Below are positions 22,883 through 31,462 of a stretch of DNA of 33,121 nt, one piece after another. Where the stretch lies: NCBI GenBank assembly GCA_002434335.1, contig DJJW01000058.1, positions 22,135 to 55,255 of the forward strand, in the 5' to 3' direction. Source of the DNA: Lachnoclostridium sp. UBA6558. GTDB lineage: Bacteria > Bacillota > Clostridia > Lachnospirales > Lachnospiraceae. Below the pieces are notes generated by a model. That model saw only the letters and a list, made by a program, of their open reading frames with translations. It had not been told where the DNA came from and did not search any database. How positions within the stretch are numbered: position 1 is the stretch's first letter; the number at the start of each line of letters is the position of its first letter. The translations under genes and the position numbers were made by a program.

Positions 22883-23938
22883 ATGAAAACAAAATTTATT
22901 CAATTAGATTGTAACAACATCGATAATTTAAGAATTATAGAAGCAGCAGAAATACTAAAACAGGGAGGATTAGTAGCTTTTCCCACTGAGACAGTCTATG
23001 GGCTGGGAGCTGATGGATTAAATGAAGAAGCTTCCGGTAAAATTTATGCAGCCAAGGGAAGGCCTTCTGATAATCCTTTGATTCTTCATATCAGTTCCAT
23101 GAAAGCATTGGATGCTTTAACAGCAGGGGACTGTACCTTGGGCAGAAAGCTTGCAGAAGCTTTTTGGCCCGGTCCGCTAACCTTAATATTTAAAAAGAGC
23201 AGCCTGGTACCCTTAACTACCACGGGAGGGCTGGATACTGTGGCTATCAGGATGCCTGCTCATCCTATTGCCTATGAATTGATACGGCAGGCAGGCTTAT
23301 ATATAGCTGCACCCAGTGCCAATGCATCCGGAAGACCAAGTCCTACCACTGCAGTACATGTACTTGAGGATATGGATGGACGTATAGATATGATACTTGA
23401 TGGAGGCAGCGCTGATATCGGGCTGGAATCCACCATAGTAGATGTATCGGCAGAAATACCTGTTATCTTAAGACCTGGTTATATAACCCTGGAGGATATT
23501 ATAGGAATTACCGGTGAGGCAGAATATGATAAGGGGCTGTTTCAAAAACCGGAATCCGAGGATTTTAAACCCAAAGCACCGGGTATGAAATACAAGCATT
23601 ATGCACCCAGAGGTCAGCTTACCATCTATGAAGGTGAGAGCAAAGCAGTAGTCAGAGCAATAAACCAGGCTGCAGAGGAAAAGCTGAAGGAAGGCTATAG
23701 AGTTGGGATTATAGCGACAGATGAAACGCTTTCCAGCTATCGAAAAGGTCTGATAAAAACCATAGGAACCAGAAAAGACGAGAAGACTATTGCAGCCGGA
23801 TTATTTAAGATACTAAGAGACTTTGACGGAGAACAAGCAGATTATATCTATTCCGAAAGCTTTTATGATAATCATTTAGGACAGGCTATTATGAACCGTC
23901 TGTTAAAAGCAGCCGGTTATCATATTGAGAAAGTATAA
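22883..23938 (+). CDS. sua5: L-threonylcarbamoyladenylate synthase (Sua5/YwlC)
   Basis: The enzyme makes threonylcarbamoyl-AMP from threonine, bicarbonate and ATP for the universal t6A37 modification of ANN-decoding tRNAs. The 351 residues comprise a YrdC domain (about 15-205; GLVAFPTETVYGLGADG, KGRPSDNPL, WPGPLTLIF, SANASGRPSPT, LESTIVD) and a C-terminal Sua5 domain (about 225-350), the long form typical of Bacillus and archaea. The linker contains the APGMKYKHYAP motif that closes over the active site. The ribosome site is weak (GGGA). With ywlE and rpiB it reproduces the Bacillus ywlC-ywlE-ywlF order without ywlD. Confidence 0.94.
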   Translation: MKTKFIQLDCNNIDNLRIIEAAEILKQGGLVAFPTETVYGLGADGLNEEASGKIYAAKGRPSDNPLILHISSMKALDALTAGDCTLGRKLAEAFWPGPLTLIFKKSSLVPLTTTGGLDTVAIRMPAHPIAYELIRQAGLYIAAPSANASGRPSPTTAVHVLEDMDGRIDMILDGGSADIGLESTIVDVSAEIPVILRPGYITLEDIIGITGEAEYDKGLFQKPESEDFKPKAPGMKYKHYAPRGQLTIYEGESKAVVRAINQAAEEKLKEGYRVGIIATDETLSSYRKGLIKTIGTRKDEKTIAAGLFKILRDFDGEQADYIYSESFYDNHLGQAIMNRLLKAAGYHIEKV

Positions 23939-23988
23939 AACAGATAAAAAAAGCATTTTGTGGCTAATTCCACAGATGGGAGTTAATA

Positions 23989-24447
23989 ATGATAAAATAT
24001 GAAAAGATTATATTTGTCTGCACCGGAAATACCTGTAGAAGTCCCATGGCAGAAACTATTTATCGCAGTATGGAAACAAACAGTGATATCACCGTAACCT
24101 CCAGGGGGATAGTGGTTTTATTTTCGGAACCCTTTAACCCAAAAGCAGATACTGTGCTAAAAAATCATAATCTTGAACTGGAGGGGCATTTTTCCAAGCC
24201 TCTTAAAAACTCAGACATTGACGAAAATACTTTGATACTGACAATGACTGAAAAGCAGAAGCAAATAGTGACGGAAGATTTTAAGGATACCGGAAATGTA
24301 TATACTATTAAAGAGTTCGTCGGTGAAAGCGGAGATGTTACAGATCCTTATGGCGGAACACTTATAGATTATGAAGATTGCTATGTAGAGCTTGCAAGGC
24401 TTGTGAAAAAGACAGTATATAAACTCAACGAGGAGGAAAACACATGA
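23989..24447 (+). CDS. ywlE: Low-molecular-weight phosphatase, YwlE protein-arginine phosphatase type
   Basis: A 152-residue LMW-PTP fold with the CX5R loop CTGNTCRS (C11, R17) and the acid loop DPYGG (D119). In Bacillus YwlE a threonine in this loop (T11, sequence CTGNTCRS) selects phosphoarginine over phosphotyrosine; the same residue is T15 here. The likely role is to remove the arginine phosphates that McsB adds to target proteins for ClpCP. McsB is not in the window, but the ClpC adaptor gene mecA is. ATGGGAG lies 6 nt before the ATG, and the stop overlaps the rpiB start. Confidence 0.88.
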   Translation: MIKYEKIIFVCTGNTCRSPMAETIYRSMETNSDITVTSRGIVVLFSEPFNPKADTVLKNHNLELEGHFSKPLKNSDIDENTLILTMTEKQKQIVTEDFKDTGNVYTIKEFVGESGDVTDPYGGTLIDYEDCYVELARLVKKTVYKLNEEENT

Positions 24448-24872
24448 TAGCGTTAGGTTGTGACCATGGCGGTTTTGAATTAAAACAGGAAATTATAAAG
24501 CACCTTGAAGGAAAGAAAATTTCCTATAAGGACTGCGGTACTTATTCAGAGGAATCTTGTGATTATCCGGTTTATGCCAGAAAAGTAACGGATGCTGTAT
24601 TAAACAAAGAATGTGAACTTGGAATACTGATCTGCGGAACCGGAATTGGTATATCTATAGCTGCAAATAAAGTAAAAGGTATACGTGCGGCACTCTGTCA
24701 TGACTGCTTTAGCGCAGAAGCGACCAGATCTCATAATGATGCCAATATTCTTGCTATGGGTGCAAGGGTTATTGGTCCCGGACATGCGTTAAAGGTAGTT
24801 GATACCTTCCTTGAGACCCCTTTCTCTCAGGATGAGAGACATATAAGAAGAATCAATCTGATCGAAGATTAA
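24444..24872 (+). CDS. rpiB: Ribose-5-phosphate isomerase B
   Basis: RpiB interconverts ribose 5-phosphate and ribulose 5-phosphate; some members also take allose 6-phosphate. The 142 residues have the family length and motifs: GCDHGGFELK (H8 region), catalytic C64 in ICGTGIGISIAANK, and SHNDANILAMGARV (H97). The gene overlaps ywlE by 4 nt (ATGA), so translation is coupled. It corresponds to ywlF of Bacillus. Pentose isomerisation also fits the arabinoside-releasing enzymes upstream, though that link is circumstantial. Confidence 0.94.
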   Translation: MIALGCDHGGFELKQEIIKHLEGKKISYKDCGTYSEESCDYPVYARKVTDAVLNKECELGILICGTGIGISIAANKVKGIRAALCHDCFSAEATRSHNDANILAMGARVIGPGHALKVVDTFLETPFSQDERHIRRINLIED

Positions 24873-24901
24873 TCGAGGCAATCCGTATAATCTCCATTTA
24901 T

Positions 24902-24949
24902 TGGGTAAGAATATTATATAACTTTTATATAATTTAGAATGTTTACCCA
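24902..24949 (+). promoter_or_regulatory. AT-rich hairpin before the YwmB-like gene
   Basis: TGGGTAA at the left pairs with TTACCCA at the right, enclosing ATTATATA/TATATAAT. It ends next to the TGGAGG ribosome site of the following gene. It has no T-run, so it is either a weak terminator of rpiB or a regulatory leader. Confidence 0.4.
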
Positions 24950-24964
24950 GTGTGGAGGCTTAAA

Positions 24965-25774
24965 ATGAATACATCAGGAAGTGTTTACAGACAACTGAAA
25001 AAGGCTTTGTTTACCGGAAAACAGAAGACCTGGATATATATAGTCGGCATCTTGTGGATTGCAGTTATTGTCCAGATAGGCGTTAATCGTCTGCTGATTC
25101 CAAAAGTAAGTCTATTGGAGGCATTTGTAGGTACTAACACCAATATATCTTCCTATGAACTTGAGATGTATGCAAGCTGTGGTAAGGGCATCTTAAGTGA
25201 AGAGGAGAAAAATGCTTATATCTATTATATTGCCGAGAATATCGGTCTTAAGATAGAGCAGACGCCTTCTGTTACCACGAATGGTGAAGAATCAGAAGTT
25301 GTCGTTGAAAAAACCGGAAAAAATGCGGATACTTCGGTTAAGATAGTAACTCTGAAGCAGCAGGATATGGATGGAACCGGAAACTATCACAATTATATCC
25401 TAATACGCCTAAAACTATATGATAATACGGAAAGTCTGCTCTCTTACCGTAAGATTCTTGAAAATACCTTGAAAGAATTAGGTGCTGAGAATATTCAGAC
25501 AACCATGCAGCTTTCCAGCAAATATAAGGGACAGTTAGGCATGGATAGCAAAAACCAGATAACCGATGCCATGATTAGAAGTCTGGGCGGTAAAGAGGCA
25601 TATGCCTACAGAGAGGAAAGTCTTTATACAGTATACGCCTACAGTGGACTGTTAAAAGAATATGTAACCTCCATGGGAACTAAGATTAATATTCATATTG
25701 CTATTCAATATGATGAAGATACAGATTCAACCATAGTCTACCTGGGAACACCGGTAATCAATGGTGGGTATTAA
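24965..25774 (+). CDS. YwmB-like (DUF1779) membrane-anchored protein
   Basis: A 269-residue protein with one N-terminal transmembrane helix (about 24-44 in the preferred frame) and an extracytoplasmic alpha/beta domain. The C-terminal KINIHIAIQYDEDTD and YLGTPVINGGY resemble the end of Bacillus YwmB (MNLQIALR...TVGTPIVTTEY), whose fold is TATA-binding-protein-like and whose function is not established. The ATG at 24965 is chosen over the GTG at 24950 because TGGAGG (24953-24958) sits 6 nt upstream and would be coding otherwise. A strong terminator follows, so it ends the sua5-ywlE-rpiB-ywmB group. Confidence 0.68.
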   Translation: MNTSGSVYRQLKKALFTGKQKTWIYIVGILWIAVIVQIGVNRLLIPKVSLLEAFVGTNTNISSYELEMYASCGKGILSEEEKNAYIYYIAENIGLKIEQTPSVTTNGEESEVVVEKTGKNADTSVKIVTLKQQDMDGTGNYHNYILIRLKLYDNTESLLSYRKILENTLKELGAENIQTTMQLSSKYKGQLGMDSKNQITDAMIRSLGGKEAYAYREESLYTVYAYSGLLKEYVTSMGTKINIHIAIQYDEDTDSTIVYLGTPVINGGY

Positions 25775-25776
25775 AC

Positions 25777-25832
25777 CGCTGTTCACTTCTTACTCCGCTT
25801 CACAGCGGAACGGAAGTGAGACAGCGTTTTTT
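25777..25832 (+). terminator. Strong terminator after the YwmB-like gene
   Basis: A long stem (CGCTGT, TCACTTC, TCCGCT with AGCGGA, GAAGTGA, ACAGCG) and a TCAC loop are followed by TTTTTT (25827-25832). Confidence 0.93.
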
Positions 25833-25842
25833 AAATCATAAT

Positions 25843-27426
25843 TTAAAACCAGCGTTTTCTTCCTCTGTAACGTTTGCGGCGTTCTAACATTTCGTTATAA
25901 AGCAATACTTCCGTCATATCCCGCATCCAGTTATCGTAACCGGAGGCAGAATTGTCATGGGAGGAGCTATCGGATAAACTGGATTCCTTCACTGAATTCA
26001 GATTGTTATAAATCTTATCCACGAGTTTGCTAAGGTACACTCTGTCAGGGTATTCATCGAACATACAACTGCCGTCATATTCCAGCTTATCACACTCTTC
26101 TTCGATTAATACCATCATTCTCTTTGCTTTCTCCGGATACAAATGTTTCATATAACCAAAGTCCTTAGAGGCATCTTCACAATTATCATAACCGTATAAA
26201 GGCATCATGGGAACTGCAAGAGGTACATGATAGGGAGATACATCGGTCATATAGATATTATTTGCCCCGTACCCCTGGTTATAATCATAATCGTATTCAG
26301 AACTGTGCTTGCTGGCATACTCAGAATAATTCTGCATTCTTGGTAAATAACCGGGAACCTCCGGTGAGGAAGGGATTAAGGTTCCGGGAAAAGTATTTGG
26401 CATCTGGTTTGGAAGCCTGTTACCCGGAGGTGTAGGTGTAGGTGCGGTAGGTATATTAGGTAAGGATGGCAACGTAGGCAGAGATGGCTGGGTTGCTGTA
26501 GGGGTAAACGGAACACCGGGCCTTATAGGTGAAGTGAAGCCCGGCAGAGCAGGCGAAGAGGGTATAGTACTTGGAGCGGTCGGTATAGTCGGCGCTCCAG
26601 GGGTGGTGCCTGGTGTTCCGGGAACAGCAGGGGCAGTCGGCCTTGCAGGAGCAGTCGGCATAAAGGGCATAGCTGGCCTAAGCGGTAAAGTACTCATGCC
26701 TGGAGTTGTTATTGCGCCTGGAATAGCAGGTGTTGTGGGCATGACCGGCAAAGTGTTAATTCCAGGTGTTGTAGGTGTTACAGTAGGAAGAGGAAGTGTA
26801 GGTCTAATAGGTGTAACATTCATTCCGGGGATAGTGGAAATGCCAGGAGCAGTAGGGAAGGGCGGGGGAGTCGTTGTTCCTGGTGCTGTTGGGGTGGTTG
26901 AAGGAGTTGTTGCACCCGGCATAAAAGGGGCTGTAGGCCTGGTGGGGGATATTGGAATTGCTGGCTGAGTTAAAAGACCAGGTCGTGTTCCTGGGGTCAT
27001 GGGACTGCCAGGACCTGGCATAGTGGCTGAAGGTGTGGGGCCAGGGGTTAGGGGCCTTTGAGGCATAATGGGAATGGTAGCCGGAGGTACTGGAGAGGTA
27101 GTCCCAGGCTGAGGAGTCATAGGTCTTCCGGGCATTGTTGGAGCCATTGGCATGGTAGGCGTACCTGGAACAATGGGGGTTGCGGGTACGGTGGGAGTGG
27201 TAAGGGGATCCTGCATGGAATTAACCTTTTTTCCATAATCAGGGGAAATTCCCGTATAACTTAAAGTGTTGCTCTGCTTAGTACCTAAAAGGTCCGAGTA
27301 TACAGAATTAATGAAACCGGGTTTACCTTTATCGGTATTATTTACCGGAGAAGTGGTATAATTGGGAATACCGGGCTTTCCGAAAGGATTGTTAGAGGGT
27401 GAATATTCTGAACGAGAATATTTCAT
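25843..27426 (-). CDS. Pro/Thr-rich repetitive protein, probable spore surface protein
   Basis: 527 residues in three parts. Residues 1-73 are polar and low in complexity; about 74-345 are a Pro/Thr/Gly-rich tract of imperfect units of the type PTxPxxPGxxTxP without fixed length; about 365-527 are a structured acidic-to-basic domain (Tyr-rich YEYASKHSSEYDYDY, then HLYPEKAKRMMVLIEEECDK, MFDEYPDRVYLSKLVDKIY, and a basic end RRKRYRGRKRWF). There is no signal peptide or sortase motif, so export by a secretory route is not indicated; assembly on the spore from the mother cell would explain this. A sigma-K-like promoter precedes it. AAGGAGG precedes the ATG. The function is not recognised and the spore assignment is inference. 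Confidence 0.7.
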   Translation of the reverse strand: MKYSRSEYSPSNNPFGKPGIPNYTTSPVNNTDKGKPGFINSVYSDLLGTKQSNTLSYTGISPDYGKKVNSMQDPLTTPTVPATPIVPGTPTMPMAPTMPGRPMTPQPGTTSPVPPATIPIMPQRPLTPGPTPSATMPGPGSPMTPGTRPGLLTQPAIPISPTRPTAPFMPGATTPSTTPTAPGTTTPPPFPTAPGISTIPGMNVTPIRPTLPLPTVTPTTPGINTLPVMPTTPAIPGAITTPGMSTLPLRPAMPFMPTAPARPTAPAVPGTPGTTPGAPTIPTAPSTIPSSPALPGFTSPIRPGVPFTPTATQPSLPTLPSLPNIPTAPTPTPPGNRLPNQMPNTFPGTLIPSSPEVPGYLPRMQNYSEYASKHSSEYDYDYNQGYGANNIYMTDVSPYHVPLAVPMMPLYGYDNCEDASKDFGYMKHLYPEKAKRMMVLIEEECDKLEYDGSCMFDEYPDRVYLSKLVDKIYNNLNSVKESSLSDSSSHDNSASGYDNWMRDMTEVLLYNEMLERRKRYRGRKRWF

Positions 27427-27462
27427 TCGATCCTCCTTAGATTTGCTATATCATTTTATAAC

Positions 27463-27490
27463 TAATATATGCAGCGAAAGCTGAGCCGTT
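27463..27490 (-). promoter_or_regulatory. Sigma-K-like promoter of the Pro-rich gene
   Basis: On the minus strand, CATATATTA (27463-27471) fits the sigma-K -10 pattern CATAnnnTA exactly, and AACG (27487-27490) gives the short -35 AC core 15 nt upstream. The predicted transcription start is ~30 nt before the ATG. The -35 is only a short motif, so chance is possible. Confidence 0.42.
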
Positions 27491-27673
27491 CACGATTCCT
27501 TAAAAAAAAAACGTATTTCATTTTGAGACCAACGCCAAAATTGAATAATGTAGTAGGAATATTTTGCACGTTATGATAAAATGTATCCAGTAACTATCTG
27601 GAGTGTGTTTGAGAATCGTTTACACCTTATTGGGTTTAAAAGCACATCCTAAAATAGAAAGGTCAGTACTACA

Positions 27674-28888
27674 ATGGAAGAAAAGCATTTATCCCTTATC
27701 AGGGAGAATTTGAATATAGATTTGATAGATATTATCATCAGTAACCCGGTGAAAGGCAGTGAATTAAATAAAATAACCGTAAGACCTGTAAGTCTTAAAG
27801 GCAAAGAGCTTTACCAGGTCTGTGAATACAGAAATAATCAGGTGTTCCATAGAAATATTGATTCCAAGGACTTATCAGAACTTTTAGACCTTTATATGGG
27901 GAAGGTCATGAAACAGTTATTGCTAAGAAATACGAAAAATGAGTTAACCATGCTGATAAGCAGCAAGGGTAAAGAAACATTGAAAATAAAGAAGTTACAG
28001 CAGACCAACGAAAATAAACCTCTTGTTAAGAATACTTCCCATAACAGAGAAAAGACCTATATTATTCAAGAAGGAACTTTTGTGCCTTTTCTGTATGACC
28101 TTGGGGTCATTACAAATGAGGGTAAAGTCGTTAGAGGAAAGTATGATAAATTGAAACAGATAAATCGTTTTTTGGAATTTATAGAAGATATACTGCCGGC
28201 CTTAAAGAAGGACAGAGAACTGACAGTTCTGGATTTTGGCTGCGGCAAGTCTTATCTTACCTTTGCTATGTACTATTACCTGAAGGTGGTAAAAGGATAT
28301 GCCGTAAGAATTATCGGTCTGGACCTTAAGAAGGAGGTCATTGCACATTGTAATGAGCTTGCCAAAAAGTATGGTTATGACCGGCTGAACTTTCTGGTAG
28401 GAGACATAGCTGACTATGAAGGAGTCAGCAAGGTTGACATGGTAGTTACCCTTCATGCCTGTGATACGGCAACAGACTATGCACTTTCCAAGGCAGTACG
28501 CTGGGGAGCAGAGGTTATACTTTCAGTACCCTGTTGCCAGCATGAATTGAATAAACAGCTTAAAAATGATATCCTGAACCCTATATTACAATATGGATTG
28601 ATTAAGGAGAGAGTGTCTGCTCTGGCAACAGATGGACTCCGTGCTGAATTACTGGAAATAGCAGGCTACAAAACCCAGGTGCTGGAGTTTATTGATATGG
28701 AACATACGCCTAAGAATATCCTCATAAGGGGAGTTAAAAGAAGCGGAAAACGATCTGACAGTAAGATAAGGGAAAGATTAAACGAATATGAGAATTTAGT
28801 ATCTTTTCTGGAGGTACAACCTGCATTATATGAACTGCTTAAGGATTATCTGCCGCTTAAGGCCAGTAAGGATGTGAAGGAATGTTAA
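27674..28888 (+). CDS. Class I SAM-dependent methyltransferase (METTL25-like type)
   Basis: A 404-residue cytosolic protein. The SAM-binding domain starts at about residue 180 with VLDFGCGKSYLTFA, followed by RIIGLDLK (acidic strand-2 end), FLVGDIADY, and LHACDTATDYAL with VPCCQHEL, a pattern seen in the Methyltransf_32 group (METTL25/RRNAD1). The N-terminal ~175 residues are of no recognised family and may bind the substrate. Substrate unknown; RNA is one option by family analogy. A ribosome site AAAGG is somewhat distant from the ATG (~12 nt). It overlaps the next gene by 7 nt, so the two are translated together. Confidence 0.82.
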   Translation: MEEKHLSLIRENLNIDLIDIIISNPVKGSELNKITVRPVSLKGKELYQVCEYRNNQVFHRNIDSKDLSELLDLYMGKVMKQLLLRNTKNELTMLISSKGKETLKIKKLQQTNENKPLVKNTSHNREKTYIIQEGTFVPFLYDLGVITNEGKVVRGKYDKLKQINRFLEFIEDILPALKKDRELTVLDFGCGKSYLTFAMYYYLKVVKGYAVRIIGLDLKKEVIAHCNELAKKYGYDRLNFLVGDIADYEGVSKVDMVVTLHACDTATDYALSKAVRWGAEVILSVPCCQHELNKQLKNDILNPILQYGLIKERVSALATDGLRAELLEIAGYKTQVLEFIDMEHTPKNILIRGVKRSGKRSDSKIRERLNEYENLVSFLEVQPALYELLKDYLPLKASKDVKEC

Positions 28889-31410
28889 AGCACGTATATC
28901 GGGTATTAATATTGTTATTTATATTTGCCGGTGCCTTTTATTATTTCTCCAGGGACATTTCAGAGGAAGTGAATGAGGTGCAGGGAACTGTCAGTATGGG
29001 AAAAGTGTCATTACCCATAATTACTATCCGGCAGAATGGTGACGAAATAAATCTGCTCCATGGATACAGCAATAATCTGGAGGCTAATCTTGTAAGGGAG
29101 TCTATTACTCCTGTCGATACGACGCAGAGTCTTGATATCGTAATAAACGGAAAAGAAAATGATGTAAAGCGTGTTATCTATGAACTCAGGAGTATTAAGG
29201 ATAACAGCTTATTGGATACAGATACGATAAATGCGCTTGAAAAAGAAGGAGATTATAAAATAGCTCATCTTAAATTCAAGGCAGGTCTTACGCAGGATAA
29301 GGAATATGCTGTGAAATTGACCCTTGTAACCAGTAAGAGCAGAAAGATGAACTACTATACCAGGGTAAAAAAGATAGAAAAATCTTATAGCAAAGAAAAA
29401 CTTGATTTTATCATGGATTTCCATAATTCCATTTTGACCAGGAAAACGGATGGAATAACTGCTTATCTGGAACCCCAGAGCAGTGCCGATAATACCTCCC
29501 TGGCATATGTGGACATACATTCCAGTCTGGATTTGATTACCTTTGGGAATCTAAAACCCCAGGTAGCAGGAGAGATTATACCTACAATAAATGAGATAAA
29601 TACAGATACGGCATCAGTGAGCCTTAACTATACCGTCAAAGCAGAAACAGAGTCCGGTGAGGAATATTACCGGGTGAAGGAGTTTTACAGGGTTCGCTAT
29701 ACCAGTACCAGAATGTATCTGTTAAATTATGAAAGGACCATGGAAGCTTACTTTGACTTAAACCTTACCAGCCTTGCAAAAAGTGAGTTTAAGCTTGGCA
29801 TAACGGGGGATACGGATATTGATTTCGTTACTGCCGGTGAGAATAAAAAGCTGGCATTTGTAAGGCAGGGTGAACTCTGGTATTACAGTCTGTCAGAGAA
29901 TAAGATGACCAGAGTGTTTTCCTTCCGTCAGGAGGAGACAGATTATATAAGAGATACCTATAATGAGCATAATGTTCAGGTACTGAAAATGGATGAGGAC
30001 GGCAATATCGATTTTATGGTCTATGGCTATATGAACCGAGGAGCCTATGAAGGCTACGTGGGTATGGTATTTTACCGATATTACAGTGGTGATAACAGAA
30101 TTGAAGAGCTGTTGTATATTCCAATGAATATAACCTATCAGTTATTAAAGGAAGAACTGGATGGTTTCAGTTATGTGAATTCTAATGAAGTATTCTACTT
30201 CATCTTAAACAGCCGGATCTATTCCTATAATCTGATAACCGATAATCTGTCTGTTATAGCAGAGGATGTAGACAAAGACAGCTATATTGTGGATGCAGAC
30301 AATCATTACATCGCCTGGGAGAATACAACCGATAAAAGTAAGGTAACAGAAATATATATACTTGACCTGGAATCCGGTGTAAAGGACAGCTTAAAAGCAT
30401 CAAGTAATGAAATCATAAATCTTCTTGGTAAAATTGATGATAATATAATATATGGATATGGAAAAACGAATGCTAACATGGCAGCACCGGATGGTACTCT
30501 TTTAACTTTGATGTATGAAATTGAGATAACGGACAAAAATAAGAAAATACTAAAGAGTTATCAAAAGGATGGGTATTTCATAACCGGCGCATATGCTGAA
30601 GGTAATATTATTACATTAAAGAGAGCGGTTAAAGGAGATAACGGGGAATACGAAGAAGCTGACGATGACTATATCTTAAATAGCGTGGCTGAAAACCATA
30701 AAGTATTCCATATAACAGAACGCGTAACGGAAAAGATGCTAACGGAGTACTATATCTCTCTTCCCAGTGGATTCACAATGGAGAAACTGCCGTTGCTCGT
30801 TAAGACGAAGAATACCATTATAACTGAAGATACGACCCTAAGGCTTAAGGATTCCATCTTTGAATTACCTGCTTATACAGTATACGCAAAAGGTGAGGCC
30901 GTTGCCTCCGGGGAAAGTGCCGGAGAAGCAATTGAGAAGGCATTTAATGTTATCGGTACAGTAATGAACAGCAGACAGCAGATAATCTGGGAAAGAATCA
31001 TAAGGAAGCCTATGGTTAATATATCTGGTGTGACACCGATCTATAGCGGACAGGACAGTAAGAAATCATGTGTTGCAATGATAAGCAGCTTTAAGAAGGG
31101 ATATGATGATTCTTCTCCTTCAGCAGATTCCCTGGTTTCCATGCTTAAGGAAAAGCTGGGTGATTCTTATCTGAATGTATCCGGAGCCAACTTAGAACAA
31201 GTTCTGTATTATGTTAATAAAAATCAGCCAGTTATAGCCATGAAGAACAAAAAAGAAGCAGTTTTAATTGTCGGCTTTGATATGTATAATATAACGGTTA
31301 TCGATCCTTCCTTGGGCAGAACCATGAAAATTGGTTTAAAAGATGCAGGCGAGATGTTTGATAAGGCTGGAAATATGTTTTACACCTATTTTGACGAAAG
31401 TATCGGTTAA
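28882..31410 (+). CDS. Large exported protein with C-terminal C39-like (pseudo)peptidase domain
   Basis: 842 residues. The N terminus has one hydrophobic helix (about 6-21), so the rest should be outside the membrane. About 100-290 is a beta-rich region, about 300-560 shows repeated short beta-strand/turn units (LWYYSLSENK, IYSYNLITD, IYILDLESG) suggesting a beta-propeller, and the last ~130 residues resemble the C39_2 peptidase fold: SCVAMISSF with C730, QVLYYVNKNQPVIAMKN, and AVLIVGFDMYNITVIDPSLG. The His that normally precedes this last strand is absent (KKEAVLIV, E792-A793), although D808 remains, so catalysis is doubtful. The start ATG overlaps the methyltransferase stop. I do not recognise the whole protein. 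Confidence 0.65.
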   Translation: MLKHVYRVLILLFIFAGAFYYFSRDISEEVNEVQGTVSMGKVSLPIITIRQNGDEINLLHGYSNNLEANLVRESITPVDTTQSLDIVINGKENDVKRVIYELRSIKDNSLLDTDTINALEKEGDYKIAHLKFKAGLTQDKEYAVKLTLVTSKSRKMNYYTRVKKIEKSYSKEKLDFIMDFHNSILTRKTDGITAYLEPQSSADNTSLAYVDIHSSLDLITFGNLKPQVAGEIIPTINEINTDTASVSLNYTVKAETESGEEYYRVKEFYRVRYTSTRMYLLNYERTMEAYFDLNLTSLAKSEFKLGITGDTDIDFVTAGENKKLAFVRQGELWYYSLSENKMTRVFSFRQEETDYIRDTYNEHNVQVLKMDEDGNIDFMVYGYMNRGAYEGYVGMVFYRYYSGDNRIEELLYIPMNITYQLLKEELDGFSYVNSNEVFYFILNSRIYSYNLITDNLSVIAEDVDKDSYIVDADNHYIAWENTTDKSKVTEIYILDLESGVKDSLKASSNEIINLLGKIDDNIIYGYGKTNANMAAPDGTLLTLMYEIEITDKNKKILKSYQKDGYFITGAYAEGNIITLKRAVKGDNGEYEEADDDYILNSVAENHKVFHITERVTEKMLTEYYISLPSGFTMEKLPLLVKTKNTIITEDTTLRLKDSIFELPAYTVYAKGEAVASGESAGEAIEKAFNVIGTVMNSRQQIIWERIIRKPMVNISGVTPIYSGQDSKKSCVAMISSFKKGYDDSSPSADSLVSMLKEKLGDSYLNVSGANLEQVLYYVNKNQPVIAMKNKKEAVLIVGFDMYNITVIDPSLGRTMKIGLKDAGEMFDKAGNMFYTYFDESIG

Positions 31411-31462
31411 GTGGAAGAAGGACTATCCGATTAGAAAGCGGATAGTCAGAAAAGAGGTTAGA

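Noticed and set aside
26534..26968. Plus-strand Gly/Val-rich open frame opposite the Pro-rich gene
   Set aside because: It is the antisense of CCN-rich proline codons, which read as GGN glycine codons; no ribosome site and no independent support.
31343..31462. N-terminal extension of the glycosyltransferase
   Set aside because: It overlaps the end of the previous gene, has no ribosome site and does not look like the start of a GT2 protein.
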